Of a DNA stretch of 64,000 bases, positions 1-8,351 are shown piece by piece. The translations under genes and the position numbers were made by a program. The notes under the pieces are model-generated. The model did no database searches. It was not told where the DNA came from and was given only the letters and a program-made list of their open reading frames with translations. The stretch is taken from NCBI RefSeq assembly GCF_020595095.1, contig NZ_JAJDOP010000002.1, positions 434,001-498,000 of the forward strand, in the 5' to 3' direction. Each line of letters starts with the position of its first letter. Position 1 is the stretch's first letter. This DNA is from Microvirga rosea (GTDB lineage Bacteria; Pseudomonadota; Alphaproteobacteria; Rhizobiales; Beijerinckiaceae).

Positions 1-142
1 GGCCGATGGTATCGGGTTCACTAACGAGAGTTTCGAGGGTAGCAGCCACGTAGGCATCACCCGCCATCTGGCTACCGGTGAGTGCGCGGGCATAACGACG
101 AAGATATGGCAAGTGCTGGACGACAAGCTGCGCTGTCGACAT
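1..142 (-). CDS. phyR: PhyR general stress response regulator, N-terminal part (cut by window edge)
   Basis: Reading the minus strand from an ATG at 142 gives 47 residues beginning MSTAQLVVQHLPYLRRYARAL, which is the start of the sigma-factor-like domain of PhyR. In alphaproteobacteria PhyR is a fused sigma-like plus receiver protein; when phosphorylated, its sigma-like part binds NepR and frees EcfG. The receiver domain lies outside the window. The assignment rests on this short N-terminus and on its divergent position to nepR-ecfG, the standard arrangement of the locus. A candidate EcfG promoter lies 50-75 bases upstream. The rest of the gene cannot be judged. Confidence 0.85.
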   Translation of the reverse strand, partial: MSTAQLVVQHLPYLRRYARALTGSQMAGDAYVAATLETLVSEPDTIG

Positions 143-191
143 TCGCTTCCCCTTATTTGGTTTTTACGCGGTTCTCTTTACGGATCTTTCC

Positions 192-216
192 AACTCGGCA
201 GGAGGAAGAAAGTTCC
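192..216 (-). promoter_or_regulatory. Possible EcfG promoter for phyR
   Basis: On the minus strand GGAAC (216-212) is followed after 16 bases by AGTT (195-192). It differs from the EcfG consensus GGAAC-N16/17-CGTT at one -10 base. It points at phyR, which is often EcfG-controlled in this group. Confidence 0.5.
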
Positions 217-223
217 ATTTTCG

Positions 224-248
224 GGAACTCCCGGCAAGAGAATGCGTT
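224..248 (+). promoter_or_regulatory. EcfG promoter of nepR-ecfG
   Basis: GGAAC at 224-228 and CGTT at 245-248 are separated by exactly 16 bases, a full match to the EcfG consensus. It lies 80 bases upstream of the nepR start and points at it, which fits positive autoregulation of the sigma factor. Confidence 0.85.
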
Positions 249-327
249 ATTGCTCGAAAATGAATATACAGATACTGCCAAGGTTAACCATCTTGTATTA
301 GCCTGTGGGTATCACAAGGGGACCTCA

Positions 328-546
328 ATGACGGGTGAGAAGGGGAACAAGCTGGCGCGGGTCATTCCGGAAGACTCCCTAGGCGACAAGCTTGCATCCG
401 AACCACAGCTCGACAAGACCAGCCAGAAGCGTATCGGCGATCAATTGCGTGCCATGTATGACGAGCTGGTGCAGCAGCCTGTGCCGGACCGTTTCAAGGA
501 TCTGCTCGAGAAGCTTGAAAAGAGCAGTGCGGAGAAGTCAAAATGA
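328..546 (+). CDS. nepR: NepR anti-sigma factor
   Basis: A 72-residue protein beginning at the ATG at 328, preceded by AAGGGG at 316-321. A longer in-frame reading exists upstream, but it crosses the promoter and has no good start. The core 'IGDQLRAMYDELVQQPVPDRF' is the typical NepR signature: two short amphipathic helices that hold the sigma factor EcfG inactive until phosphorylated PhyR displaces it. It overlaps the ecfG start by 4 bases (ATGA at 543-546), so the two are translationally coupled. Identity is secure from the motif and the context. Confidence 0.92.
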   Translation: MTGEKGNKLARVIPEDSLGDKLASEPQLDKTSQKRIGDQLRAMYDELVQQPVPDRFKDLLEKLEKSSAEKSK

Positions 547-1088
547 CACCGGAGCCGGCCCTCCGGGACGCTCTGCTTGCCGCTGTTCCTAGTCTGCGCG
601 CCTTTGCCATCTCCCTTTCCGGCCAAGTCGACCGCGCCGACGATCTGGTCCAGGACACTCTGCTCCGCGCCCTTTCGAACCTGCACCGTTTCGAACGCGG
701 AACGAATCTGAACGCCTGGCTCTTCACGATTCTGCGCAACCTCTTTCATTCCGAATACCGCAAGCGCCGTCGTGAGGTGGAGGACCCCGAAGGGTCCTAT
801 GCGAGCCGCCTCAAGGTTCAGCCCGAACAGGGCGCACGGCTCGATTTCGAGGATTTTCGGGAAGCTCTGGCGAAACTCCCTTCCGATCAGCGGGAGGCGC
901 TTCTCCTCGTCGGCGCCCAGGGCTTCTCCTATGAAGAGGCCGCCAATATCTGCGGCTGCGCCGTGGGGACCATCAAGAGCCGGGTCAATCGCGCCCGCTT
1001 TCGCCTCGCCTCCATGCTCAACGTGGACGATGTCGACGATCTCGGCCCGGACAGCATGACCCGGGCGGCCCTCCAGGGCATCAGCTAG
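543..1088 (+). CDS. ecfG: EcfG-type ECF sigma factor of the general stress response
   Basis: A 181-residue ECF sigma factor. Region 2 covers about residues 14-75 (LRAFAISLSG, DRADDLVQDTL) and recognises the -10 element. Region 4 covers about 110-160 (LPSDQREALLLV, YEEAA, GTIKSRVNRAR) and recognises GGAAC at -35. Length and motifs fit EcfG (ECF15). The gene is coupled to nepR by an ATGA overlap and followed by a terminator shared with the convergent DUF1328 gene. It should drive the GGAAC-CGTT promoters seen near 0.2, 1.4, 2.8, 51.0 and 51.7 kb. A second, similar sigma factor is encoded at 51148-51699. Confidence 0.93.
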   Translation: MTPEPALRDALLAAVPSLRAFAISLSGQVDRADDLVQDTLLRALSNLHRFERGTNLNAWLFTILRNLFHSEYRKRRREVEDPEGSYASRLKVQPEQGARLDFEDFREALAKLPSDQREALLLVGAQGFSYEEAANICGCAVGTIKSRVNRARFRLASMLNVDDVDDLGPDSMTRAALQGIS

Positions 1089-1116
1089 GGAAAACCGGCT
1101 CATTCACCCTCCATAA

Positions 1117-1144
1117 GAAAACGCCGCCCTCGGGGCGGCGTTTT
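1117..1144. terminator. Bidirectional intrinsic terminator
   Basis: The hairpin CGCCGCCC / GGGCGGCG is flanked by AAAA on the left and TTTT on the right. It lies between the convergent ecfG and DUF1328 genes and can stop both. Confidence 0.85.
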
Positions 1145-1162
1145 CGTCGGTGGAAGCCTGCG

Positions 1163-1336
1163 TCAAAGCGGGTTTCGCCCGCGCAGCAAACCGATGACGG
1201 CGGAGATCGCGAAGAGAACGATCGCCACGAAGAAGATGAGCTTTGCAATCTCGACTGCCGTTCCGGCGATGCCGCCAAAACCGAAGAGGGCTGCAACCAG
1301 GGCGATAATCAGGAATGTGACTGCCCAACCAAGCAT
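1163..1336 (-). CDS. DUF1328 small membrane protein
   Basis: A 57-residue, almost entirely hydrophobic protein starting [17 protein letters not shown] and ending RGRNPL. It carries the glycine-rich [10 protein letters not shown] segment and a second helix [17 protein letters not shown], the classic DUF1328 (YtjA-like) pattern. Two membrane helices are expected, at about residues 4-21 and 33-50. The function is unknown; homologues in this order are often stress-induced. A perfect EcfG-type promoter at 1387-1412 points at this gene, so it is probably part of the general stress regulon. Confidence 0.88.
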   Translation of the reverse strand: MLGWAVTFLIIALVAALFGFGGIAGTAVEIAKLIFFVAIVLFAISAVIGLLRGRNPL

Positions 1337-1386
1337 GATGTTACCTCGCTTACTGATGGATCGGCCGCAGCCGATGATGCGTATTC

Positions 1387-1412
1387 AACGCGAAGCGCGA
1401 CTGTAGGGTTCC
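1387..1412 (-). promoter_or_regulatory. EcfG promoter of the DUF1328 gene
   Basis: On the minus strand GGAAC (1412-1408) is followed by 17 bases and CGTT (1390-1387). The gene start is 50 bases downstream at 1336. The match is full, with the longer of the two accepted spacers. Confidence 0.8.
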
Positions 1413-1478
1413 GTCATTCTGACTCATTTGGCTGCTTCAATATCGGGGATTGAAGTAATGAAAGGAGACCAGAGCAGT

Positions 1479-1742
1479 ATGGAACCCACAAGAAATAGGT
1501 ACGTTTCCCAAAACACTTGGGAGACCTCTTCGATGAACCGCTCCATTGCCCTTCGTACATTTTTCATGTTTGCTCTGCTGACGTCATTTGCGGCAGTCAT
1601 CGGCTGGGCGTCGCAGGTCGAGATCGCCGAGATCCTCTTCCTGATCGGAGCCTCGCTTTCAGCGTTGATGTTGTTCTTCGTGTGGGCCAATCCTGCGCCG
1701 GCTCCCATTCCGGTTCGTGTCCGCAACCGCCGCAGAATGTGA
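1479..1742 (+). CDS. Small two-helix membrane protein, unknown function
   Basis: An 87-residue protein. I chose the ATG at 1479 because AAAGGAG lies at 1461-1467; starts at 1458 and 1533 are possible. A polar N-terminus (about residues 1-24) is followed by two hydrophobic stretches (about 26-44, FFMFALLTSFAAVIGWA, and 50-70, ILFLIGASLSALMLFFVW) and a basic, proline-rich tail (PAPAPIPVRVRNRRRM). I do not recognise the family. It stands alone between the DUF1328 and SDR genes. No EcfG motif was found upstream, although its neighbours have one. Confidence 0.65.
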   Translation: MEPTRNRYVSQNTWETSSMNRSIALRTFFMFALLTSFAAVIGWASQVEIAEILFLIGASLSALMLFFVWANPAPAPIPVRVRNRRRM

Positions 1743-1779
1743 GACGTGACGCTACGTTGGTTTCGTCCGTGAGAGTTTT

Positions 1780-1804
1780 GAGGGCGGCCTTATGGCCGCC
1801 CTTC
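1780..1804. terminator. Bidirectional intrinsic terminator
   Basis: The perfect hairpin GGGCGGCC-TTAT-GGCCGCCC is followed by TTCTC on the plus strand. It sits between the small membrane gene and the convergent SDR gene. Confidence 0.75.
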
Positions 1805-1809
1805 TCATG

Positions 1810-2664
1810 TCAGGACTCGGTCGGCTCGCCGCCGTTGGGATGCAGAACCGATCCGGTGATGTAGGAGGCATCCTCACAGGCCAGGAAAAGATAACAGGGC
1901 GCGACTTCGTTGGGCTGCCCGGGCCGCTTGAGCGGTGTATCGGCTCCGAACTTCGCCACCTTCTCCTCCGTAAATGTCGATGGGATCAGCGGCGTCCATA
2001 TCGGTCCTGGCGCAACGCCGTTCACGCGGATCCCCTGCTCGGCCAGCTTCTTGGCGAGGGATCGGGTAAAAGCCAGGATCGCTCCCTTGGTCGCGCTGTA
2101 GTCGAGAAGCTCCGGACTTCCCCGGTACGCCGTCACCGATGTGGTGTTGATGATCGCGGCACCCTTTTGAAGATGCGGCATGGCGGCCTGCGTCATGTAG
2201 AAATAGCCGAAGATGTTCGTGCGAAACGTGCGATCGAGCTGCTCCGGGCTGATATCCTGGAGCATCTTCTGCGGATGCTGCTCGGCGGCATTGTTGATGA
2301 GGATGTCGAGCTTTCCGAACTGCTTCACGGTCTGCTCGACGGCGGCCTGGCAGAAGCCCGGCTCGCAGACGTCGCCGGCGATCGTCAGACATTGCCGGCC
2401 CTCCCGCTCCACAAGCGTCTTCGTCTCCTGCGCGTCTTCACCTTCATTGAGATAGACGATCGCCACATCGGCCCCTTCCCTTGCGAAGAGGACCGCAACC
2501 GCGCGCCCGATGCCGCTGTCCCCACCGGTGATCAGCGCGACCTTGTCTTTCAGGCGGCCGCTGCCCGGGTAGCGTGGCTCATAATCAGGCCTCGGGTTCA
2601 TCTCGGTTTCGCGGCCCGGCTGCTTGTCCTGTGTCTGCGGCGGTAAGGTTTGTTGAGAACTCAT
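1810..2664 (-). CDS. Stress-type SDR family oxidoreductase
   Basis: A 284-residue short-chain dehydrogenase/reductase. A charged N-terminal extension (residues 1-40) precedes the Rossmann motif TGGDSGIG (46-53). NNAA (124-127), the catalytic Ser near 176 and YSATK (Tyr189, Lys193) complete the active site. The extension plus the TGGDSGIG variant is typical of the YghA/general-stress-protein-39 branch of SDRs, so a stress-related NAD(P)H reductase is likely; the substrate cannot be told. The ATG at 2664 is preferred over a longer reading that would start inside the upstream terminator. An EcfG promoter at 2756-2780 supports a stress role. Confidence 0.88.
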   Translation of the reverse strand: MSSQQTLPPQTQDKQPGRETEMNPRPDYEPRYPGSGRLKDKVALITGGDSGIGRAVAVLFAREGADVAIVYLNEGEDAQETKTLVEREGRQCLTIAGDVCEPGFCQAAVEQTVKQFGKLDILINNAAEQHPQKMLQDISPEQLDRTFRTNIFGYFYMTQAAMPHLQKGAAIINTTSVTAYRGSPELLDYSATKGAILAFTRSLAKKLAEQGIRVNGVAPGPIWTPLIPSTFTEEKVAKFGADTPLKRPGQPNEVAPCYLFLACEDASYITGSVLHPNGGEPTES

Positions 2665-2730
2665 GGCATGATCCTGCTGGTTAGAATGAGGCGGATCGCA
2701 GGTCCGCTCGATCGAGGAGATGCCGGGCCC

Positions 2731-2767
2731 AAAGAAAAGCCCGCGTCGGCTTCCCAACGCGGGCCTC
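2731..2767 (-). terminator. Intrinsic terminator of the NCS2 permease gene
   Basis: Read on the minus strand, GCCCGCGT and ACGCGGGC form a stem around GGGAAGCCG, followed by TTTTCTTT. It lies just past the stop of the permease gene and overlaps the EcfG promoter of the SDR gene. Confidence 0.8.
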
Positions 2768-2780
2768 CCAGGCGTGTTCC
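2756..2780 (-). promoter_or_regulatory. EcfG promoter of the SDR gene
   Basis: On the minus strand GGAAC (2780-2776) is followed by 16 bases and CGTT (2759-2756). The SDR start is about 90 bases downstream. The -10 element is part of the terminator stem of the upstream gene. Confidence 0.75.
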
Positions 2781-2790
2781 TGGTTTTATG

Positions 2791-4125
2791 TCATTCCGCC
2801 GGATGGGGCTGCTCGGCGGCCGCGGGCTGCCCCGCATGCAGAATGTGATAAAGGATGATGGCTCCGAAGGTGGCCGTTCCGATGCCGTCGAGGGTGAAGC
2901 CGCCGAGGGTGAGCTTGAAGTTTCCCGCCCCCAGGATCAACGCCACCGCGACGGTGATGAGGTTCCGCGGATTGGAGAAGTCCACCCGGTTCTCGACCCA
3001 GATGCGGCCGGCCGTGGCGGCGATGAGACCGAACACCACGATGGAAAGGCCGCCGAGCACCGGCCCAGGAATGGTGCCGATGAACGCACCGAACTTGGGC
3101 GACAATCCGAGGATCAGCGCGATGACGGCCGCGACCACGAAGATCAAGGTCGAGTAGATCCGCGTGACCGACATGACGCCCATGTTCTCGGCATAGGTGG
3201 TCATGCCCGTGCCGCCGAAGGCGCCCGAGATCATGGTGGACAGCCCGTCACCCATGAAAGCCCGGCCCAGATAGGGATCGAGATTGCGCCCGGTCATGGC
3301 GCCGATCGCTTTGATATGGCCGAGATTCTCCGCAACCAGGATGAGCGCGACCGGCGCGATCAGGCTGATGGCCCGCGCATCGAAGACCGGGCTGTGGAAG
3401 GTCGGCAGGCCGAACCACGCAGCCTGACCGACCTTGCTGTAATCGATCGCCTGGCCGAGGCCCAGGATGTTGGCGCACACGTAATAGGCCAGATACCCGA
3501 GGGCGCCGCCGATCAACACAGGCAGGCGGCGCCACATGCCCGGCGCATAGACGGCGACAAGGCCAACGGCTACGACGGTCGCCAGCGCGATCCAGCGGGC
3601 GAAGTCGGATCCGGCCTGATTGTCCGGCGACGTGCCGGAAGCGCTGGAAATCGCGATCGGAGCCAAGACCAATCCGATCGCCGCGACGATGGCCCCCGTC
3701 ACGACCGGCGGCATGAGCCGCTCGACCCAGCGGTGTCCGGCCATCTGAACCACGAGGCCGATTAGAAAATAGAGGGCGCCCGCCGCGATGATGCCGCCGA
3801 GCGCGAGGCCGATATTCGGGTTGGGGCTGCCGACCGCCGCACCGGTCGCCACGAGCACCGGACCGATGAAGGCAAAGCTCGAGCCGAGATAGCTTGGAAC
3901 ACGCCCGCCGACGACCAGGAAGAACAGCAACGTCGCGATGCCCGAGAACAGGATCGACACATTGGGATCAAAGCCCATCAGGATGGGAGCCAGCACCGTC
4001 GCGCCGAACATCGCGACCACATGCTGCAGACCGACGACGATCGTCTGCCCCATCGGCAACCGCTCGTCGGGCATGATGACGCCTTCAGTCTTGAGCGTCC
4101 ATTTGGGCAGGTAACCTTCAGCCAT
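2791..4125 (-). CDS. NCS2 family nucleobase permease (UraA/RutG-like)
   Basis: A 444-residue inner-membrane protein of the nucleobase:cation symporter-2 family, which imports uracil, thymine or xanthine with protons. The N-terminal signature GQTIVVGLQHVVAMFGATVLAPILMG and the phrase GRVPSYLGSSFAFIGP match the UraA/RutG branch. The region GTGMTTYAENMGVMSVTRIYS is the conserved segment of the substrate-binding half. About 12-14 hydrophobic helices are visible. The ATG at 4125 follows GGGGGAA. There are no pyrimidine-catabolism genes nearby, so the exact nucleobase is open (uracil most likely). Confidence 0.9.
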   Translation of the reverse strand: MAEGYLPKWTLKTEGVIMPDERLPMGQTIVVGLQHVVAMFGATVLAPILMGFDPNVSILFSGIATLLFFLVVGGRVPSYLGSSFAFIGPVLVATGAAVGSPNPNIGLALGGIIAAGALYFLIGLVVQMAGHRWVERLMPPVVTGAIVAAIGLVLAPIAISSASGTSPDNQAGSDFARWIALATVVAVGLVAVYAPGMWRRLPVLIGGALGYLAYYVCANILGLGQAIDYSKVGQAAWFGLPTFHSPVFDARAISLIAPVALILVAENLGHIKAIGAMTGRNLDPYLGRAFMGDGLSTMISGAFGGTGMTTYAENMGVMSVTRIYSTLIFVVAAVIALILGLSPKFGAFIGTIPGPVLGGLSIVVFGLIAATAGRIWVENRVDFSNPRNLITVAVALILGAGNFKLTLGGFTLDGIGTATFGAIILYHILHAGQPAAAEQPHPAE

Positions 4126-4289
4126 TTGTCTATTCCCCCGAGCAGTGTTTCTCGGGATTCACCGTAGTCCCGCGAGTGGTGAAATGGCTAGCGTCGGAAA
4201 GGACTTATTCACGGCCGCAATGGCAACGGGTCTGGACAAAGCGTCTGTCCGCCGTCACCGTTCGGCCCTTTCCCGGACGAGAGTGAACC

Positions 4290-5309
4290 ATGCGGAAAGA
4301 CCACAGCCAACCCGAAGGAACAGTCCACAGCCTCTGGATCGAAAGTCCAAGCCTGAAGGGAAACCTGCTGGGCGATCCGGCACGGCGGCGGGTCGACGTC
4401 TATGTTCCCGCCGGTCAGGACGGGCGCGGACTCCCGCTGCTCGTGGATCTTGTCGGGTATACCGCCGGCGGCCCGGCTCACACGAACTGGAAGAACTACG
4501 GCGAGAATGTCCCTGAACGCCTCGACTGGCTGATCGGCACGGGCGCCATGCCCCCCGTCGTCGTGGCGTTCCCGGATTGCTTTACGCGCCTCGGAGGCAA
4601 TCAGTACATCGACAGCGCCGCGACGGGGCCCTGGGAGACCTTCCTGATCCGGGAGATGCTGCCCTTCGTGGAAGGGCGGTTCGGCTGCGGCGGCGACGGG
4701 CGGCGCGGTGTCTTCGGCAAGAGTTCGGGCGGCTATGGCGCCCTCGTTCATGCCCTGCGCCATGGCGGGTCCGTCTGGTCGGCGGCGGCCAGCCATTCCG
4801 GTGACGTGGGCTTCGAATATCTGTATCACCTGGGCGAATTCGCCAACGCGTTACGCCATCTGGCGGAACACGACATGTCCATCGAGACCTTCATCCGGAA
4901 GTTCGAAGCGGGTCCGAAGGCGAAGGATGCGGATTGGCATACGATGATGATCCTGGCGCAGGCGGCAACCTTCGACCCGGACCCTGCGGCCTTCTACGGC
5001 GTGCGTCTGCCGGTCGACCTCGAAACCTGCCAGATCATCGAGACCCGTTGGGCAAACTGGCTGCGCTGGGATCCCTTGAGGATGGCCGATCAGGAGCCCT
5101 GCCGCGAGGCCTTGCGCAAGCTGAAATGCCTTTATGTGGATTGCGGCGACATCGACCAGTACAACATGGTCTACGGCTCGCGGCTCCTCCATCGCAAGCT
5201 TGAGGCGGCAGGCATTCCTCACGTGTATGAGGAGTTTCACGACAACCACTCGTCCGTCGATTACCGGATGGATACGAGCCTGCCCTTGCTGGCAAAGGCC
5301 CTCACGTAA
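4290..5309 (+). CDS. Alpha/beta-hydrolase fold esterase (esterase D type)
   Basis: A 339-residue putative esterase of the PF00756 type. The nucleophile elbow GKSSGG puts the catalytic serine at about residue 145. An acidic residue in YVDCGDIDQY and a histidine in EFHDNHSS near the C-terminus complete a plausible triad. The N-terminal half has the expected beta strands (RRRVDVYVP, PLLVDLVGY, PPVVVAFPD). There is no signal peptide, so it is probably cytoplasmic. It is monocistronic, between a divergent permease and a convergent flavoprotein gene. The natural substrate is unknown; S-formylglutathione hydrolase is a distant relative, but the sequence does not follow it closely. Confidence 0.8.
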   Translation: MRKDHSQPEGTVHSLWIESPSLKGNLLGDPARRRVDVYVPAGQDGRGLPLLVDLVGYTAGGPAHTNWKNYGENVPERLDWLIGTGAMPPVVVAFPDCFTRLGGNQYIDSAATGPWETFLIREMLPFVEGRFGCGGDGRRGVFGKSSGGYGALVHALRHGGSVWSAAASHSGDVGFEYLYHLGEFANALRHLAEHDMSIETFIRKFEAGPKAKDADWHTMMILAQAATFDPDPAAFYGVRLPVDLETCQIIETRWANWLRWDPLRMADQEPCREALRKLKCLYVDCGDIDQYNMVYGSRLLHRKLEAAGIPHVYEEFHDNHSSVDYRMDTSLPLLAKALT

Positions 5310-5317
5310 CGGCAGTC

Positions 5318-6268
5318 TCACGCGCCGCCGGGTTCATCCTCCGTTGGAAGTTCGCAATGGTTATGGATGTCGATGGCGGCCGTGGCCGCATGTCCCATGG
5401 CGATAACGATCTGATCCAGCCCACGGACGACATCGCCGGCTGCATAGAGGCCCGGGATGCTCGTCTGACAGTGAATGTCGACGATCAGGCTCCCGGATGA
5501 ATCGTGTTCGGCTCCAAGGGAGAGGGCCAGGTCGGAGCGGTATTTGAGGCCGAGAGCCGAATAAAGGACATCGAAATGGAGCTCCTTGCCGCCGGCATGG
5601 AGCGCCGCGATGCGATCTCCCTCCAGGTCAAGCCGTTCGACCGGGTCCTCGACCACTTTGACCCCGAGGGAATCGAGCTCTTCCTGCCGCTTCAGCGGCT
5701 TTTCCAGCCCCTGTCCCAACGTCAGGAGCGTCACGTCCCGCGAATACGTCCGAGCGATGAAGATCGCCTCTCCGAGGCCGTGGTCGCCATAGCCGATCAC
5801 GGCAATCCGCCGGTCGCGGGATTCGTATCCGTCGCAAATGGGGCAGTAGCGAACAAGGCCCCGCTGAATGGCATTGGGCAGATCAGGAAGATCCGGCTCG
5901 ATATCGACCCCCCCTGTCGCCAGCAGGACCCGTTTCGCCGCGATCTGCCGGCTCCCGCCGTCGCCTTCGATGACGGCGATAAACCGGTCCGGCTGCTTCT
6001 TCAGGCCCGAGACCGTTCCCGACATTGGCTGGACATCATACTGAGCCAGGTTGTCCCGCTGCCGGTCGAGGAGGTCGGTGCCGGAAATCCCTGCAGAGAA
6101 GACCGGGATGTTATGGCTCTTCGGGATCCACGCTGCCCGGGGGGCCCCGCCGTCCACGATGACGAAGCGCCGCCTCAGACGGGCGAGGTAGAGCCCAGCC
6201 GTCAGCCCCGCCGGTCCTCCGCCGACGATAAGACAATCGAGAACATCTCCGTTCAATGGCACCCCCAC
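5318..6268 (-). CDS. Thioredoxin-reductase-like NAD(P)/FAD oxidoreductase
   Basis: A two-nucleotide-domain flavoprotein of about 316 residues. It has an N-terminal FAD site ([19 protein letters not shown]), a redox-type CxxC ([10 protein letters not shown], in the position of the TrxR CATC), a second nucleotide motif ([14 protein letters not shown]) and the C-terminal FAD motif ([14 protein letters not shown]). It belongs to the TrxR/AhpF/ferredoxin-NADP reductase-like group, but no thioredoxin gene is adjacent. The start is uncertain: GTG codons at 6268 or 6262 and a TTG at 6307 are all in frame, with no strong ribosome-binding site. Its end lies 8 bases from the convergent esterase gene. 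Confidence 0.85.
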   Translation of the reverse strand: MGVPLNGDVLDCLIVGGGPAGLTAGLYLARLRRRFVIVDGGAPRAAWIPKSHNIPVFSAGISGTDLLDRQRDNLAQYDVQPMSGTVSGLKKQPDRFIAVIEGDGGSRQIAAKRVLLATGGVDIEPDLPDLPNAIQRGLVRYCPICDGYESRDRRIAVIGYGDHGLGEAIFIARTYSRDVTLLTLGQGLEKPLKRQEELDSLGVKVVEDPVERLDLEGDRIAALHAGGKELHFDVLYSALGLKYRSDLALSLGAEHDSSGSLIVDIHCQTSIPGLYAAGDVVRGLDQIVIAMGHAATAAIDIHNHCELPTEDEPGGA

Positions 6269-6355
6269 CCTGTTGTGCTCTGCGACGCGTGAGTCACAAC
6301 ACTCCAAGGCGGAAAAAGATCGAGGCCGATGCGCAGAAGGCTCGATGACGGCCGG

Positions 6356-7015
6356 TCAGCGGCGGAACGACGGTGCATCGCCGGACAGGGCGAGGCGCAA
6401 TCCAAGTCCGATCATGATGACACCGGCTGCCCCCTCCTGCCATGCGATGAGGCCCGGACGCCGTGACAGCCAATTGCCGATGGTACCGGCTCCGAGGGCA
6501 ACGCCCACCAGGATGAAGAACCCTGAAAGCTTCTGCACGCCTCCCAGAAACAGCAATTGTGCCGTCACGGGCCAGCTTCCGTCCGGATCGACGAATTGCG
6601 GCAGGAAAGCCAGCATGAACACCATCGCCTTCGGGTTGGTCAGATTGTTGATCATGCCTTGGCGCAAGGCCACCGCATCCGGAACAGGCTGCGGCGACGT
6701 CCGCACGATCTTCCCGTGATGACGGAAGGAGCCGACCAGAAGCTTTCCCCCGAGCCAGACCAGATAGGCAGCCCCCGCCCATCGCAAGAGCTCGAACGCC
6801 ACCGGCGAGGCCTGGATCAGGGACGTCACGCCGAGCGCCAGCAACGGAAGCTGAACCAGGCCCGCCAGCAATGTCATTCCGATTGCCGTAAGGACAGCTG
6901 TGCGACGGCCCTGCCCCACGCCTCGGCTGAGCAGGAGGATCATGTCCGGACCCGGTGCGAGCTGGAGCGCGAGAACGGCCATGTAGAAAGTCAGGAATGT
7001 CGGCAAATTGGGCAT
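6356..7015 (-). CDS. LysE/RhtB family amino acid exporter
   Basis: A 219-residue membrane protein with the RhtB signature near the N-terminus (LQLAPGPDMILLLSRGVGQGRRT) and the second conserved block GAAYLVWLGGKLL. NNLTNPKAMVFMLAFLPQF around residues 120-140 is also diagnostic. About six hydrophobic helices are seen. Family members export homoserine, threonine, leucine or other small amino acids; the substrate cannot be told here. The ATG at 7015 is chosen. A longer overlapping reading in another frame is a shadow. It may share a transcript with the upstream FAH-family gene (gap about 30 bases). Confidence 0.88.
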   Translation of the reverse strand: MPNLPTFLTFYMAVLALQLAPGPDMILLLSRGVGQGRRTAVLTAIGMTLLAGLVQLPLLALGVTSLIQASPVAFELLRWAGAAYLVWLGGKLLVGSFRHHGKIVRTSPQPVPDAVALRQGMINNLTNPKAMVFMLAFLPQFVDPDGSWPVTAQLLFLGGVQKLSGFFILVGVALGAGTIGNWLSRRPGLIAWQEGAAGVIMIGLGLRLALSGDAPSFRR

Positions 7016-7044
7016 GGTTCAACTCTCAGGATCCCGAAGCAGGC

Positions 7045-8235
7045 CTAGACCGTCTGGTTGAGAAGCCCCCGTTGAGCGAGATTCGTCATGAGCGCCGTCA
7101 GCCCGAAGGTCCAGGGCTCGCAGGCGGAGCTGGGCCGGATCCGGTTCGTCAGCGCCCCCAGCTTCGGCGCCGCGATGGTCACGATGTCGTCCGGCTTGTG
7201 CGTAAAGCCCATTCCGGCCTCGCCACGATCCTGCGTGGGCGCGAACATGGTACCGAGGAACAGCACGAACCCGTCCGGATACTGATGATTGGCCCCCACC
7301 GTCTGCGCCACCAGATCCTCCGGATCCCGGCTGATTTTGCTGATGGACGAGGAACCCTCGAGCCGGAAGCCGTCCCGCCCCTCCACCGTCAGGGTCACCG
7401 TGGTCTGACGCACGTCGTCGAGGGAGAAGCCCTCGTCGAAGAAGCGGATGAACGGGCCGATGGCGCAGGACGCATTGTTGTCCTTGGCTTTCGACAGGAG
7501 AAGAGCAGAGCGCCCTTCGAAATCGCGCAGGTTCACGTCGTTGCCGAGACTTGCCCCGACGATCCGGCCTTCCGCCGTGACCACCAGCACGACCTCCGGC
7601 TCCGGGTTGTTCCAGGTGGATTTGGGGTGAATCCCCGCATCCATCAGGGTCCCGACGGCCGACAAGGTCGGAGCCTTGGTGAACACTTCGGCATCCGGAC
7701 CGATCCCGACTTCCAGGTATTGGCTCCAGGCATTCTGGGCCACGAGCACGGTCTTGAGATCCATGGCCTCCTTCGAGCCGGGCTTCAGGCGGCTGAGATC
7801 GTCCCCGACGAGGCGAGTGACCTCGGCCCGGATCGCGGCCGCCGACGAAGCATCGCCCCGGGCGCGCTCCTCGATGACCCGCTCCAGCATGGAAACCGCG
7901 AATGTGACGCCGGCCGCCTTGATGACCTGGAGGTCGACAGGGGCGAGAAGCCACGGCTTGGTCGGATCGCGGGTGTCGGGAGACGTATTGGCCAGGATAT
8001 CGGCGACCGGCGCGATACGCTCGCCCGGCAGGGTCCGCACGGCCTTGGCGGGATCGGGAAGCGCCGCGAGGGCGCTCATGGTGGCGCAGGCGGCGGAAAC
8101 ATCCAGAACGTCGCCGTTTCGAACCACGGCAACGGACGGACCAAGCCCTGGGCGCCAGACACGGCCCGCCAAGGCGCCAGCCTCGTGATCCACCGGAAGT
8201 GCCGTCAGAAGATCCCCATATGCCGCTTCGCTCAT
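7045..8235 (-). CDS. Fumarylacetoacetate hydrolase (FAH) family protein
   Basis: About 396 residues from the ATG at 8235 (an upstream in-frame ATG at 8265 is also possible). The C-terminal two thirds hold FAH-family features: the acidic metal-binding stretch NNPEPEVVLVV, then GASLGNDVNLRDFEGRSALLL and LGPF-like 'AIGPFIRFFDE'. The family covers hydrolases, decarboxylases and dehydratases acting on 2-keto acid intermediates. The long N-terminal region and the GNDVN segment resemble the branch found beside sugar-acid dehydratases. No pathway partners are adjacent, so the substrate is open. Confidence 0.82.
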   Translation of the reverse strand: MSEAAYGDLLTALPVDHEAGALAGRVWRPGLGPSVAVVRNGDVLDVSAACATMSALAALPDPAKAVRTLPGERIAPVADILANTSPDTRDPTKPWLLAPVDLQVIKAAGVTFAVSMLERVIEERARGDASSAAAIRAEVTRLVGDDLSRLKPGSKEAMDLKTVLVAQNAWSQYLEVGIGPDAEVFTKAPTLSAVGTLMDAGIHPKSTWNNPEPEVVLVVTAEGRIVGASLGNDVNLRDFEGRSALLLSKAKDNNASCAIGPFIRFFDEGFSLDDVRQTTVTLTVEGRDGFRLEGSSSISKISRDPEDLVAQTVGANHQYPDGFVLFLGTMFAPTQDRGEAGMGFTHKPDDIVTIAAPKLGALTNRIRPSSACEPWTFGLTALMTNLAQRGLLNQTV

Positions 8236-8351
8236 ACCCGATTCCCGCTTTTGAGAGGCGCGCATATTGCCCAGGATTGCCGCCGTTTGTCTTCCCCCGC
8301 GGATCCTCTTTCCTCATGCACCTCCCAACGCGCAGAAAGCCGGAAGAGCGA

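Noticed and set aside
2650..3765. Plus-strand frame of 371 codons
   Set aside because: It is antisense to the NCS2 permease gene and has composition typical of a reverse shadow (rich in Arg, Asp, Gly).
6294..7022. Minus-strand frame of 242 codons
   Set aside because: It overlaps the RhtB exporter in another frame and has no recognisable domain.
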